Shown in pieces: positions 1 to 8,824 of a stretch of DNA of 34,628 nt. This DNA is from Bacillota bacterium. Its GTDB lineage: Bacteria > Bacteroidota > Bacteroidia > Bacteroidales > Bacteroidaceae. A program made the translations under genes and the position numbers. Location: assembly GCA_023664625.1 (NCBI GenBank), contig JAMPFD010000022.1:1-34628 (forward strand), given 5' to 3'. The notes beneath the pieces were generated by a model that was given only the letters and a program-made list of their open reading frames with translations, was not told the DNA's origin and searched no databases. The stretch's first letter is position 1; each line of letters begins with the position of its first letter.

Positions 1-92
1 GACATTGGAAACACAGATTACTCTATTCTAATTTCATCGAACTCACGTTATATTAAGTAGCTATTGATAATTATTTTATAATATAATGTTTT

Positions 93-178
93 CTCACTAA
101 AGCTTGTTCTTTTTTGTGAGTTAGTGCTTGTCACTCTGTCACAATGCCCGCATTGCTCCTTCGGTTCCGTGCACTAAC
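93..178. other. Non-coding element with competing inverted repeats
   Basis: GTTAGTGC (120-127) is perfectly complementary to GCACTAAC (171-178). Between them CAATG/CATTG (142-146 and 151-155) can form a small hairpin. The same TTAGTG core (121-126) is also complementary to an upstream CACTAA at 95-100, so two mutually exclusive pairings are possible. This is the only structured part of the gene-free stretch 1-442; the rest is AT-rich with no credible coding sequence. The direction of transcription is unknown. It may be an attenuator, the 3' end of an upstream transcript, or chance. Confidence 0.35.
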
Positions 179-295
179 CGCCTAAAAAATAACTGCGTTT
201 TAGTATAAACTAATTTCCAACAGTTACTTACCTTATGCAGATGATATTTTTATATAAAAACTATAAAACATGATATGTAATATAAAATATTTTTG

Positions 296-303
296 TACCT
301 TTG
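296..303 (+). promoter_or_regulatory. Putative -7 promoter element for queCDE
   Basis: TACCTTTG matches the Bacteroidetes -7 consensus TAnnTTTG and lies about 140 bp before the chosen queC start. No good TTTG -33 element is seen 19-21 bp upstream, so the call rests on the -7 box alone. The resulting leader would be long; I looked for a preQ1-type riboswitch in it and did not recognise one. Confidence 0.5.
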
Positions 304-442
304 CTGTAAATTGGTAAGTATAGAATTAAATATCAGATCTATAAAATTGTCAGATATATGTTAATTGTAACGTTTACAGATAATTATGTGTCATTGTAAA
401 GTATGTTGCAATTGGAATATTGTATATCAAATACACGAGACT

Positions 443-1102
443 ATGAAAGAAAAGAATGCAGTGATTATTTTGTCAGGCGGTATGGATAGCGTAACTCTCT
501 TGCATGATTATAAGGAGCGTATAGCACTTGCAGTCACATTTGACTATGGTAGCAATCATAATAAGCGCGAAGCAGAATATGCCATCTATCATTGTAAGCA
601 ATTAAATATTGAGCATATCCTTATTCCCCTCGATTTTATGGGCAAATACTTTAAATCTTCTCTGTTGGAGGGGGCTGATGCTATCCCTGATGGACATTAT
701 GATGCTGATAACATGAAATCCACAGTAGTACCTTTCCGTAACGGCATCATGCTTTCCATTGCTTGTGGTTTGGCTGAGAGCCGGGGATTGAAATCTGTTC
801 TCATTGCAAATCATGGAGGTGATCATGCTATTTATCCTGATTGCAGGGATACATTTATATCTGCTATGTCGGAAGCTATGACATACGGCACGTATGATGG
901 TATTGTTGTGGAGGCCCCCTATACAACTATGACGAAGACGGGCATAGCACAGGTTGGCAAACGGCTTCATCTGGACTATTCCATGACATATTCTTGCTAT
1001 AAGGGAGGAGAGGTGCATTGTGGCAAATGCGGCACTTGTGTAGAGAGAAAAGAGGCTATTAGTGGAGCCGGTATTTTGGATCCTACGGTTTATGAAGATT
1101 GA
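443..1102 (+). CDS. queC: 7-cyano-7-deazaguanine (preQ0) synthase QueC
   Basis: QueC converts 7-carboxy-7-deazaguanine to preQ0 using ATP and ammonia, in the cytoplasmic queuosine precursor pathway. The 219-residue protein has the PP-loop SGGMDS (residues 11-16) and four C-terminal zinc-type cysteines, C185, C193, C196 and C199, in the pattern C-x7-C-x2-C-x2-C, all expected for the family. The reading frame is open back to an ATG at 386, but the extra 19 residues do not resemble QueC, and ATG 443 gives the usual MKEKNAVIILSGG beginning and normal length. It is followed closely by queD and queE, which make its substrate. Assignment is secure; only the start is a choice. Confidence 0.96.
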   Translation: MKEKNAVIILSGGMDSVTLLHDYKERIALAVTFDYGSNHNKREAEYAIYHCKQLNIEHILIPLDFMGKYFKSSLLEGADAIPDGHYDADNMKSTVVPFRNGIMLSIACGLAESRGLKSVLIANHGGDHAIYPDCRDTFISAMSEAMTYGTYDGIVVEAPYTTMTKTGIAQVGKRLHLDYSMTYSCYKGGEVHCGKCGTCVERKEAISGAGILDPTVYED

Positions 1103-1122
1103 GTATGTAACATCGGACGACT

Positions 1123-1479
1123 ATGTATTATGTATCAAAAAGAATGGAGATTGCAGGAAGCCATAAACTCTCTCTGTCTTACCCGTCAAAATGTCAGAAT
1201 CTGCATGGCCATAATTGGATTGTGACAGTCTTTTGTAAATCTCCAAAACTTAACAAGGATGGAATGGTATGCGACTTTAAGCATATCAAGGACAAAATCC
1301 ACGGTTATCTTGACCATGGAAACTTTAATGAACTGTTACCTTTTAATCCTACGGCAGAAAACATTGCCAGATGGGTTGCAGAGCAGATCCCTGAATGCTA
1401 TAAGGTTTCCGTTATGGAGAGTGAAGGCAACTGTGCTGTCTATGTTGACGATAATATGAAGGAGGAACATTCTTTATGA
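1123..1479 (+). CDS. queD: 6-carboxy-tetrahydropterin synthase QueD
   Basis: QueD converts 7,8-dihydroneopterin triphosphate to 6-carboxy-5,6,7,8-tetrahydropterin, the step before QueE. The 118-residue protein belongs to the PTPS family: the zinc histidines are visible as H14 (GSHKLS), H28 and H30 (LHGHNW), and the likely catalytic cysteine is C24, four residues before H28. Length is typical of bacterial QueD. It starts 20 bp after queC and its TGA stop overlaps the queE ATG in an ATGA junction, so the three genes are almost certainly translated from one message. The pathway's first enzyme, GTP cyclohydrolase FolE, is not in this window. Confidence 0.95.
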   Translation: MYYVSKRMEIAGSHKLSLSYPSKCQNLHGHNWIVTVFCKSPKLNKDGMVCDFKHIKDKIHGYLDHGNFNELLPFNPTAENIARWVAEQIPECYKVSVMESEGNCAVYVDDNMKEEHSL

Positions 1480-2060
1480 GAGTGAATGAGATTTTTTATT
1501 CTATTCAGGGAGAGGGAATGCATACGGGTGAGGCAGCGATCTTTGTACGTTTTTCGGGCTGTAATCTTGAATGTCCGTTTTGCGATACAGAACACCTGCC
1601 GTACCAAGAGTTTACAGAGGATGAGATAGTGTCAGAGATCTCAAGGTATCCTGCAAGACTCGTCGTTGTTACAGGAGGAGAGCCAACATTACAGCTGACC
1701 ATGTCACTTGTTGATAAAATTCATAAACTTGGAAAGTATGTAGCTGTAGAGACAAATGGGACTCGTCCGATTCCTTATAATGTAGATTGGGTAACAGTTT
1801 CTCCTAAAGCAACATTTGTGGGTGAAGCTGGAATGCCAGTTATTAAGAAGGCTCATGAAGTGAAGATTGTTCTTGACGATTTACATACATATGATGACCC
1901 GGCATTTGGAATCAAAGCTGATAACTATTTAGTACAACCGTGCGATACAACAGATGAGATTCGGAATAAGGAGATAATAAAACGTTGTATATCTTTTGTA
2001 GAAGAGAACCCGTTGTGGAAGTTGTCTCTCCAGATTCATAAGATTTTGGATATACGATGA
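1476..2060 (+). CDS. queE: 7-carboxy-7-deazaguanine synthase QueE (radical SAM)
   Basis: QueE is a radical S-adenosylmethionine enzyme that contracts the pterin ring of the QueD product to 7-carboxy-7-deazaguanine. The 194-residue protein begins with the family signature FYSIQGEGMHTG, then the 4Fe-4S cluster motif C29-x3-C33-x2-C36 and a GGEP motif near residues 67-70 that contacts SAM. The end, LSLQIHKILDIR, resembles the usual QueE C-terminus, so the protein appears complete. It overlaps queD by 4 bp (ATGA). Together queC, queD and queE give preQ0 from dihydroneopterin triphosphate. Nothing nearby suggests a DNA-modification (dpd-type) use of preQ0. Confidence 0.95.
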   Translation: MRVNEIFYSIQGEGMHTGEAAIFVRFSGCNLECPFCDTEHLPYQEFTEDEIVSEISRYPARLVVVTGGEPTLQLTMSLVDKIHKLGKYVAVETNGTRPIPYNVDWVTVSPKATFVGEAGMPVIKKAHEVKIVLDDLHTYDDPAFGIKADNYLVQPCDTTDEIRNKEIIKRCISFVEENPLWKLSLQIHKILDIR

Positions 2061-2133
2061 GGGGCTTTTGTGTCGGAGTCTTGGTTATGTGTGTAAGCAA
2101 TTATAAGTCATAGAACTAAAAAAATATTGAAAG

Positions 2134-3190
2134 ATGAAATTCCTGTTCTTGACATTACGATTTATATCGGCCAATGTATATGCCATAGATTATGTTGTAG
2201 ATGGAGAAATTGATGGCTGCGACAACAAAACGATATATATATATGATTACGATACGAGAATAAAAATAGATTCCACAGTCGTTAACAATGGAAGGTTTCA
2301 CTTTGAGGGAACATACAACCGGCCGGCATTTGTCAGAGTCGGAAATGGAAACGTCTTTTCAGAATGTATTCTTGATACTCTTGCGATAGTTGATTTTACT
2401 ACGCATTATCCCTTGTCAGGCTCGTTTCTGAACAAAAAATTAATAGAATTTGTTGTTTGTGAGCAAAATATAAAATACGAATTTGACAGCATCGCTAATG
2501 AACTGCGGAGTCATGGGATTGAACAACGGGAAATATACAAACGCTTGTCAGATAAACTACGTCCTGCAATTCTCAGTCTTTATTCAAACACAATTGTTGA
2601 AAATCCGAATGGAGTTGGAGAGTTGGCGATCATTAGGATGGACGGTTTGGGGATCACACCCGAAGAGTGGGATATACTATACTCACAAATGCCTTCATAT
2701 TTAAAAGAACGACATCTAACTGCACGTTTTAACGATATGTACACCATCCGTCGCAATTCACAGCCGGGGAAAATACTTGCAGACTTAAATGCACGGACAT
2801 CAGATGGCAAAGAGGTGATGTTGTCTGATTATATCGGTAAAGGGAAATATGTTCTCATAGACTTTTGGGCTTCATGGTGTGCCCCATGCAGGGAAGAAGC
2901 TTAAAACGCTTAGACCGCTATATGAGAAATACAAAAATGATATGCGATTCCAAATTTTAGGAGTAGCAACATGGGACAGACATGAAAAAACGCTTGAGGC
3001 ACTTGAAAAACTTAAATATCCATGGCCGCAACTTATAGATGCTGGAGAAACGCCCATGAAATTATATGGTTTCAACGGATTGCCTATGATTATCCTTGTA
3101 GTCCCCAACGGCATCATATTGAAACGCGACTTAAGAGGAGATGACATCATGTTTGAAGTGGATTCGATATTGGAGAATCCTATGCGATAG
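2134..3190 (+). pseudogene. Frameshifted TlpA-like thiol-disulfide protein (DUF4369 plus thioredoxin)
   Basis: The first part (2134-2901, 256 codons) has a weak N-terminal signal sequence ending near NVYA, a DUF4369-like beta-rich domain ([17 protein letters not shown]), and the start of a thioredoxin fold with FWASWCAPC (WCAPC at residues 248-252). Frame 1 stops at TAA 2902-2904, only four codons after the second cysteine. The rest of the thioredoxin fold continues without break in frame 2 to 3190 (KTLRPLYEKYKNDMRF, then FNGLPMIILV with the usual cis-proline loop). Skipping one base at about 2902 rejoins the halves into about 351 residues, the normal size of Bacteroidetes TlpA-like proteins. 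Such proteins are usually periplasmic thiol-disulfide oxidoreductases. The break may be a real inactivating insertion, a sequencing error, or much less likely a +1 recoding site. Confidence 0.8.
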
Positions 3191-3330
3191 AAGTATTTCT
3201 GCTGAAAAAGAAATCTGTGGATAGAGCCACGTTAGAAAACAATTATATATGGTATGTCGTTTTTCATTTCCAGGCGAGTACTGATAAACAGTATAATAAA
3301 ACTTTGTACAGCAACGCTTTTGTAAACATG

Positions 3331-3375
3331 AAAAAAACAGAAGGTGAATATCTGTCAGGGACATTCACCTTCTGT
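3331..3375 (-). terminator. Intrinsic terminator of the pyrB-pyrI-glyA transcript
   Basis: ACAGAAGGTGAAT (3337-3349) and ATTCACCTTCTGT (3363-3375) form a perfect 13-bp inverted repeat with a 13-nt loop. A run of seven A on the plus strand (3331-3337) becomes the U-tract when read on the minus strand, 66 bp past the glyA stop. It would also fold in a transcript of the upstream plus-strand gene, but no T-run follows on that side. Confidence 0.88.
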
Positions 3376-3440
3376 CATTATCATATTCTGAAATACCATT
3401 TGTATTCAGAGTGATTTCAGCTGTCCGTTATACATACCCG

Positions 3441-4721
3441 TTACCAAGCAAACATTGGATAATCAGCCATGACATCATTTACACGCTTGCGGACAGATGC
3501 TATAACTTCCTGATTCTCCGGATCGTTAAGTACAGTCTCGATAAGTTCTGCGATGAGAACCATCATGTCCTCCTTTGCACCACGTGTGGTCATTGCCGGA
3601 GTTCCGAGTCGGATACCTGATGTCTGGAATGCTGAGCGTGTGTCAAACGGAACCATGTTCTTGTTTACAGTAATGTCAGCTGCAACAAGGGCATTCTCAG
3701 CCACTTTGCCTGTCAGTTCTGGATATTTTGAACGGAAGTCAACAAGCATGGAATGGTTGTCTGTGCCACCAGAAACAATGGTGAAACCACGCTTAATAAG
3801 CTCGTCTGCAAGTACCTGAGCGTTCTTCTGTACTTGCTTAGCCCAATCTTTGAATTCTGGTCTGAGAGCTTCTCCGAATGCTACAGCCTTTGCTGCGATT
3901 ACATGCTCCAAAGGACCGCCCTGCTGTCCGGGGAAAACGGCGGAGTTGAGAAGTTGTGACATCTTTTTCACTACACCTTTTGGAGTTGTATATCCCCATG
4001 GGTTCTCAAAGTCCTTGCCCATAAGGATTATGCCGCCACGTGGACCGCGCAAAGTTTTGTGGGTTGTTGATGTTACGATATGCGCATACTTTACAGGATT
4101 GTCAAGTATGCCTGCTGCAATGAGTCCGGCCGGATGTGCCATGTCTATCATCAGTAGTGCACCGACTTTGTCTGCAATCTCACGCATACGCTTGTAATCC
4201 CACTCGCGTGAATAGGCTGAACCACCGCCAATGATAAGTTTCGGTTTATTCTCGATGGCAAGTTCTTCCATGTTGTCATAGTCCACGCGGCCGGTTTCCT
4301 GATCAAGCTTGTAGCCGACAGGACGGTAGAGAATACCTGAGGTATTTACGAGAGAACCGTGTGAGAGGTGACCGCCATGATCAAGATCCATGCCCATGAA
4401 ACAGTCTCCCGGCTTAAGTACGGCAAGTAGTACTGCTGCATTGGCTTGTGCCCCGGAATGAGGCTGCACATTGGCATACTCAGCTCCGAATAGTTTGCAT
4501 ACTCGGTCAATGGCAAGCTGTTCTACCTTGTCTACAACCTGACACCCGCCATAGTAACGTTTGCCGGGATATCCTTCGGCATACTTGTTCGTAAGACAAG
4601 ATCCCATAGCCTGCATCACTTGGTCACTAACAAAGTTCTCACTTGCAATAAGCTCCATGCCCTTATGTTGGCGCTGGTGCTCCTGGTCGATTAAATCGAA
4701 GATAACTTGATCTTTTACCAT
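3441..4721 (-). CDS. glyA: Serine hydroxymethyltransferase
   Basis: GlyA is the PLP enzyme that interconverts serine and glycine while loading tetrahydrofolate with a one-carbon unit, the main source of C1 units for purines and thymidylate. The 426-residue protein shows the family opening [20 protein letters not shown], the glycine-rich region [15 protein letters not shown], and the PLP lysine K222 in [15 protein letters not shown]. Length is normal. It lies 88 bp downstream of pyrI in the same direction with no clear -7 element in the gap, so it is probably the last gene of a pyrB-pyrI-glyA operon. A strong terminator follows. SerC and SerA, which make its substrate, are encoded about 12 kb away on the other strand. 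Confidence 0.97.
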   Translation of the reverse strand: MVKDQVIFDLIDQEHQRQHKGMELIASENFVSDQVMQAMGSCLTNKYAEGYPGKRYYGGCQVVDKVEQLAIDRVCKLFGAEYANVQPHSGAQANAAVLLAVLKPGDCFMGMDLDHGGHLSHGSLVNTSGILYRPVGYKLDQETGRVDYDNMEELAIENKPKLIIGGGSAYSREWDYKRMREIADKVGALLMIDMAHPAGLIAAGILDNPVKYAHIVTSTTHKTLRGPRGGIILMGKDFENPWGYTTPKGVVKKMSQLLNSAVFPGQQGGPLEHVIAAKAVAFGEALRPEFKDWAKQVQKNAQVLADELIKRGFTIVSGGTDNHSMLVDFRSKYPELTGKVAENALVAADITVNKNMVPFDTRSAFQTSGIRLGTPAMTTRGAKEDMMVLIAELIETVLNDPENQEVIASVRKRVNDVMADYPMFAW

Positions 4722-4809
4722 TGTTGTCTTTTACCTATGTTTGGATTAATATTTCTTGCGTATTTATATTAAAATATTTTATAAAAAAGATATTGAGACA
4801 GACATGTCT

Positions 4810-5283
4810 TTATTTGCAAAGTTCCACTTTGTCAATATCCTGCACTTTATCGCAGTATCTGCACCGTAACTCAGGATGTGGTGAGAGTTTGTCAACAACG
4901 GTGAAGTATGTGGACATAGGCTCATTGTTTGTAATGCATTTAGGATTGTTGCATTTTACTATGCCAACGAGTTTGTCAGGCAGTGTGACGGTCTTTTTCT
5001 CAACAACCTCATAGTCATGGATTATGTTAAGCACAACACGGTGAGCCACAACAGACAGCTGTGATATCTCCGCGTCACTGAAATATTTGTTTTCAACCTT
5101 GATTATTCCTTTTTCTCCAAGTTTCTTTGATATATAGTTGAACCCGATGGTGACTGGAGTGTCAAGTTTGTGAACTTTCAATAGGTTCGCCACTTCGTAT
5201 GTTTTTTCAGAAGGAATATGGTCTATTACGGTGCCGTTCTCAATGGCAGCGACAATGCGTTCTTTCTTGGACATATTGCTCAT
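4810..5283 (-). CDS. pyrI: Aspartate carbamoyltransferase regulatory subunit PyrI
   Basis: PyrI is the nucleotide-binding regulatory chain of aspartate transcarbamoylase, giving allosteric control by CTP and ATP. From the chosen start the protein has 157 residues. The allosteric domain begins with the conserved ENGTVIDHIPS segment, and the C-terminal zinc domain has C-x4-C (CNNPKC) and C-x2-C (CRYC), the four structural zinc ligands. The frame is open to an ATG at 5331, but the 16 extra residues are not family-like; ATG 5283 or ATG 5274 fits better, and I prefer 5283 without strong evidence between them. It lies 96 bp after pyrB, on the same strand. Confidence 0.94.
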   Translation of the reverse strand: MSNMSKKERIVAAIENGTVIDHIPSEKTYEVANLLKVHKLDTPVTIGFNYISKKLGEKGIIKVENKYFSDAEISQLSVVAHRVVLNIIHDYEVVEKKTVTLPDKLVGIVKCNNPKCITNNEPMSTYFTVVDKLSPHPELRCRYCDKVQDIDKVELCK

Positions 5284-5379
5284 TTTGTTATGTTTTGTTT
5301 TTAGCTGAACCATCATGTAAGTTGAACACAATTTGAAGTTACAACATGGTACATTAGGGTTATGGCATGGGTAAAAGGT

Positions 5380-6333
5380 CTACTCCTGTCCTATGACTGT
5401 CTTGTCGTTGCGGATATTCTCAAGTGTTATTCCCAACGTGTGACAGAATATAGCTTCGCGTGCAAACAATCCGTTGCCGGCTTGTTGTATATAATATGCG
5501 TGCTTGTCATCATCAACATCGTATGCTATTTCGTTTACGCGTGGGAGTGGATGAAGTATACGCATATTGTCTTTTGCCTTGCATAGCATGTCACGTCTCA
5601 ATATGTATACATTTTTTACACGTTCGTATTCCATAAGGTCGGAGAAACGCTCCTTCTGTACACGCGTCATGTAAAGTATGTCGGCATCTTTAATGACATC
5701 TTCATTGAATTCTGTATGTTCTTTGAACTTGATTCCATGGTCTTTGCAATATGCTTTATATTCATCAGGCATTGCAAGTTCTTTAGGAGCGACAAAATGA
5801 AACGTAGGATTAAAATGCCGCATGGCTGTTATAAGGCTGTGGACTGTGCGGCCATATTTTAAGTCACCTACAAGATAGATATTCAGGTTCTCAAGAGTTC
5901 CCTGGGTCTTGTAAATAGAGTAAAGGTCAAGCAGACATTGTGATGGATGCATATGTGCTCCGTCACCTGCATTGACGACAGGTACAGGAGATATTTCAGA
6001 AGCATATTGCGCTGCACCTTCTATGTGATGTCGCATTACAATAACATCAGCATAATTTGCGACCATAAGAATTGTATCTTTAAGGGTCTCGCCTTTTGTC
6101 GCACTGGTTACTTTCGCATCAGAGAAACCGATGACGCGTGCACCAAGTCGGTTCGCAGCTGTTTCAAAACTCAATCGTGTCCTTGTAGAAGGCTCAAAGA
6201 AAAGAGTTGCGACAACTCGGCCTTTCAGAAGTTCACGATTTGGATGTAGTTCAAACTCCTTTGCCATTTCCAGAAGATACATAATTTCTTCTTTTGACAA
6301 GTCGGCAATAGTGACAAAATCTTGTTTTTCCAT
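5380..6333 (-). CDS. pyrB: Aspartate carbamoyltransferase catalytic subunit PyrB
   Basis: PyrB condenses carbamoyl phosphate with aspartate, the committed step of pyrimidine synthesis. The 317-residue protein has the carbamoyl-phosphate loop [12 protein letters not shown] (STRTR at residues 49-53), the 80s-loop region [11 protein letters not shown] at 101-103, HPSQ at 129-132 (HPTQ in most homologues) and the aspartate-binding LHPLPRVNE near the C-terminus. ATG 6333 is chosen because the upstream extension to 6429 is hydrophobic filler that runs past the predicted promoter at 6367-6374. It is paired with pyrI, giving the regulated dodecameric form of the enzyme, and points away from the penicillin-binding protein gene. 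Confidence 0.97.
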   Translation of the reverse strand: MEKQDFVTIADLSKEEIMYLLEMAKEFELHPNRELLKGRVVATLFFEPSTRTRLSFETAANRLGARVIGFSDAKVTSATKGETLKDTILMVANYADVIVMRHHIEGAAQYASEISPVPVVNAGDGAHMHPSQCLLDLYSIYKTQGTLENLNIYLVGDLKYGRTVHSLITAMRHFNPTFHFVAPKELAMPDEYKAYCKDHGIKFKEHTEFNEDVIKDADILYMTRVQKERFSDLMEYERVKNVYILRRDMLCKAKDNMRILHPLPRVNEIAYDVDDDKHAYYIQQAGNGLFAREAIFCHTLGITLENIRNDKTVIGQE

Positions 6334-6366
6334 TATTGAGAAATGTGCCTTTTTTAGGATTTGATG

Positions 6367-6374
6367 CAAAGTTA
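6367..6374 (-). promoter_or_regulatory. -7 promoter element of pyrB-pyrI-glyA
   Basis: On the minus strand the sequence reads TAACTTTG, a match to TAnnTTTG, 33 bp before the pyrB ATG. A TTTG that could act as the -33 box lies 24 bp further upstream (plus-strand CAAA at 6399-6402), a little more than the usual 19-21 bp spacing. Confidence 0.6.
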
Positions 6375-6418
6375 CGCATTTTTTCCTGAAAATTATCTCA
6401 AATATCAAAATATTATTG

Positions 6419-6426
6419 TATTTTTG
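6419..6426 (+). promoter_or_regulatory. -7 promoter element of the penicillin-binding protein gene
   Basis: TATTTTTG matches TAnnTTTG and lies 28 bp before the ATG at 6455, the same distance as in the well-formed promoter at 15187-15218. A -33 TTTG is not evident. It is divergent from the pyrB promoter, so the two transcripts start within about 60 bp. Confidence 0.5.
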
Positions 6427-6454
6427 CAAAAATATTTATCTCTGATAATTTATT

Positions 6455-8764
6455 ATGAGACGTACGTTTATACACACATTATGGGCTTTGCTTTTACTGG
6501 GTATTGTCCTCTCGCTCTCGCTGGGTGCTGCCATTTGGAATGGCTGGATAGGCTATATGCCTCCGGTGGAGGACTTGCAGAATCCAATAGACAAGTATGC
6601 CACACAGATATATTCTTCAGACGGGAAAGTAATTGGCACTTGGAATCATAATAAAAATAATCGTATCCGTGTTCCTTATGACAGTATTTCTTCTCATGTC
6701 ATACAGGCTTTGATTGCAACAGAGGATGTGCGGTTCCATGAGCATTCTGGTATTGACTTCCGGGCTATAGGCAGAGCTGTTGTAAAGCGTGGCCTTCTCG
6801 GCCAGACGAGTGCAGGAGGAGGCTCAACCATTACCCAGCAGCTGGCAAAACAGCTGTATAGCGACCATGCCGACTCAAAGTTTGAACGCATTATGCAAAA
6901 GCCGATAGAGTGGGTTATTGCATTGAAGCTTGAGAGGTATTACACGAAAGAGGAAATTATAGCAATGTATCTCAACTATTTTGATTTTCTGCACAATGCT
7001 GTGGGTATCAAAATGGCGGCAAACACTTATTTCAGCAAAGAACCTAAGGACCTTAATGTATGTGAGGCGGCAACTTTGGTGGGTCTGTGTAAAAATCCTT
7101 CGTATTTTAATCCCGTACGTTACAGGGAACGTTCGGAAAGCCGGCGTAATGTTGTCTTAGGACAAATGCTTAAAGCAAATTACATTTCCAAGTCAGAGTA
7201 TGAACGCTTCGTGACAGAGCCTTTGCAACTGCATTTCAGGACTATTGACCATAAAGACGGAAGTGCGACGTATTTCCGCGAGTTTTTACGAAAGTATATG
7301 ACTGCCACAAAGCCTTATCGTACGGATTATCCCTCATGGGCCGGTACACAATATTACATTGACTCCATAGCTTGGGAGAATGATCCGCTATATGGGTGGT
7401 GTAATAAAAACACGAAGAAAGACGGTACACCTTATAATATATATACTGACGGCTTGAAAATACGTACAAGTATCAACTCTCGTATGCAGAAATATGCAGA
7501 AGAGTCGGTGTATTATCATGTTGCAAAATACCTTCAGCCAAAATTCAATGCAGGTAAGGCAACTAAATCAAATTTTCCATATACTGATGATTTGACCAGC
7601 AAGCAGATTGCTGACATATTCGCTCGCGCTATGCGGCAGAGTGAGCGTTGGCGTGTCATGCACGATGCTGGTTATAGTGATGAAGAAATAAAAAAATCAT
7701 TCCTGCAGAAGACGGAGATGAACATCTTTACCTACCATGGGGATATAGATACCATAATGACACCTATGGATTCAATCCGTTACTACAAGTCTTTCCTGCG
7801 TGCCGGCTTTATGAGTATTGATCCGCATACCGGTGCGGTTAAAGCATATGTTGGAGGATTGGATTATTCTCATTTTCAATATGATATGGTGATGCTTGGA
7901 CGCCGTCAGGTCGGTTCTACGATTAAGCCGTTCCTTTATTCTCTTGCCATGGAGAATGGGTATACACCTTGTGATGTGGCACCGAATGTCCAACAGACAT
8001 ATATGGTGGCAGGCAAACCTTGGACTCCACGCAATGGATCGCGCTCACGTTATGGTGACATGGTAACTCTGAAATGGGGACTGCAACAGTCGAATAACTG
8101 GATTTCCGCATATCTGATGTCAAGATTGAATCCGCAACAGTTCGTTGCCTTGTTGCAGAAGTATGGTATTGACAGCCCGGACATACATCCTTCAATGTCT
8201 CTCTGCCTCGGACCATGTGAGGTCAGTGTCGGGGAGATGGTCAGTGCTTATACCGCATTTGCGAATAATGGCATACGATGTGCTCCTTTGTTTGTAACAA
8301 GAATAGAGGACAATATGGGTAATGTGCTTGCAGAATTTCAGCCACGTATGATAGAGGTCTTGTCGCAGGACGGTTGTAACAAGATGATAGATATGCTCCG
8401 TGCTGTTGCTGATGGCGGTACGGCTTCCCGTCTTCGTTATATGTTTGACCTGCACGGTGATATAGGAGCGAAGACTGGAACAACGAACCGAAATTCTGAT
8501 GCATGGTTCATGGGAATTACTCCTGATCTCGTAAGCGGCTGTTGGGTTGGCGGCGAAGACCGTGATATACATTTTAACTCCATGAGTCTTGGACAAGGTG
8601 CGGCAATGGCTTTGCCTATATGGGGATATTTTATGAAAAAAGTATTCCGTGACAAGACCCTTGGCTATAATCAGGATGCAAAATTTGATATTCCAAAGGA
8701 TTATGATTCATGTTATAAGGATAGCATAGATGGAGGTGTGTCAATCGAGGATATTTTTGAGTAG
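6455..8764 (+). CDS. Class A penicillin-binding protein (transglycosylase/transpeptidase)
   Basis: This bifunctional inner-membrane enzyme polymerises lipid II into glycan strands and cross-links them. The 769-residue protein has an N-terminal membrane anchor (about residues 8-30), then a GT51 transglycosylase domain with catalytic glutamate E90 in TEDVRFHEHSG and the GGSTITQQLAKQ motif (122-133). The transpeptidase domain shows all three motifs: SxxK as S488-T-I-K491, SNN in GLQQSNNWIS, and KTG at 673-675. The order and size fit PBP1A/mrcA-type proteins of Bacteroidetes. The spacing of 60 bp to the next gene leaves open whether they share a transcript. The family assignment is certain; PBP1A versus a PBP1C-like subtype is not resolved, though the C-terminus lacks the PBP1C extension. 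Confidence 0.95.
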   Translation: MRRTFIHTLWALLLLGIVLSLSLGAAIWNGWIGYMPPVEDLQNPIDKYATQIYSSDGKVIGTWNHNKNNRIRVPYDSISSHVIQALIATEDVRFHEHSGIDFRAIGRAVVKRGLLGQTSAGGGSTITQQLAKQLYSDHADSKFERIMQKPIEWVIALKLERYYTKEEIIAMYLNYFDFLHNAVGIKMAANTYFSKEPKDLNVCEAATLVGLCKNPSYFNPVRYRERSESRRNVVLGQMLKANYISKSEYERFVTEPLQLHFRTIDHKDGSATYFREFLRKYMTATKPYRTDYPSWAGTQYYIDSIAWENDPLYGWCNKNTKKDGTPYNIYTDGLKIRTSINSRMQKYAEESVYYHVAKYLQPKFNAGKATKSNFPYTDDLTSKQIADIFARAMRQSERWRVMHDAGYSDEEIKKSFLQKTEMNIFTYHGDIDTIMTPMDSIRYYKSFLRAGFMSIDPHTGAVKAYVGGLDYSHFQYDMVMLGRRQVGSTIKPFLYSLAMENGYTPCDVAPNVQQTYMVAGKPWTPRNGSRSRYGDMVTLKWGLQQSNNWISAYLMSRLNPQQFVALLQKYGIDSPDIHPSMSLCLGPCEVSVGEMVSAYTAFANNGIRCAPLFVTRIEDNMGNVLAEFQPRMIEVLSQDGCNKMIDMLRAVADGGTASRLRYMFDLHGDIGAKTGTTNRNSDAWFMGITPDLVSGCWVGGEDRDIHFNSMSLGQGAAMALPIWGYFMKKVFRDKTLGYNQDAKFDIPKDYDSCYKDSIDGGVSIEDIFE

Positions 8765-8824
8765 TATTTCGGGTTTTGATGGAAACAATATAATATTAAG
8801 AACAACAATAAATGCAGCAGAATT

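Noticed and set aside
386..442. Longer QueC start at ATG 386
   Set aside because: The added 19 residues are cysteine-rich and unlike any QueC beginning, while the ATG at 443 gives the standard start and length.
310..442. preQ1 riboswitch before queC
   Set aside because: The leader is long enough, but I could not find the preQ1-I core or a convincing pseudoknot arrangement.
443..2060. Phage or island-type 7-deazaguanine DNA modification system
   Set aside because: Only the three standard preQ0 genes are present, with no dpd-type or restriction genes beside them, so ordinary tRNA queuosine synthesis is the simpler reading.
2891..2910. Programmed +1 frameshift like that of prfB in the TlpA-like gene
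   Set aside because: An AGGGAAGAAG stretch precedes the stop, but GCT-TAA gives poor re-pairing in the +1 frame, Bacteroidetes use Shine-Dalgarno pairing little, and the family is not known for recoding.
4735..4742. TATGTTTG on the plus strand between glyA and pyrI as a promoter
   Set aside because: It points into the antisense strand of pyrI with no gene on that strand; a chance match to a short motif.
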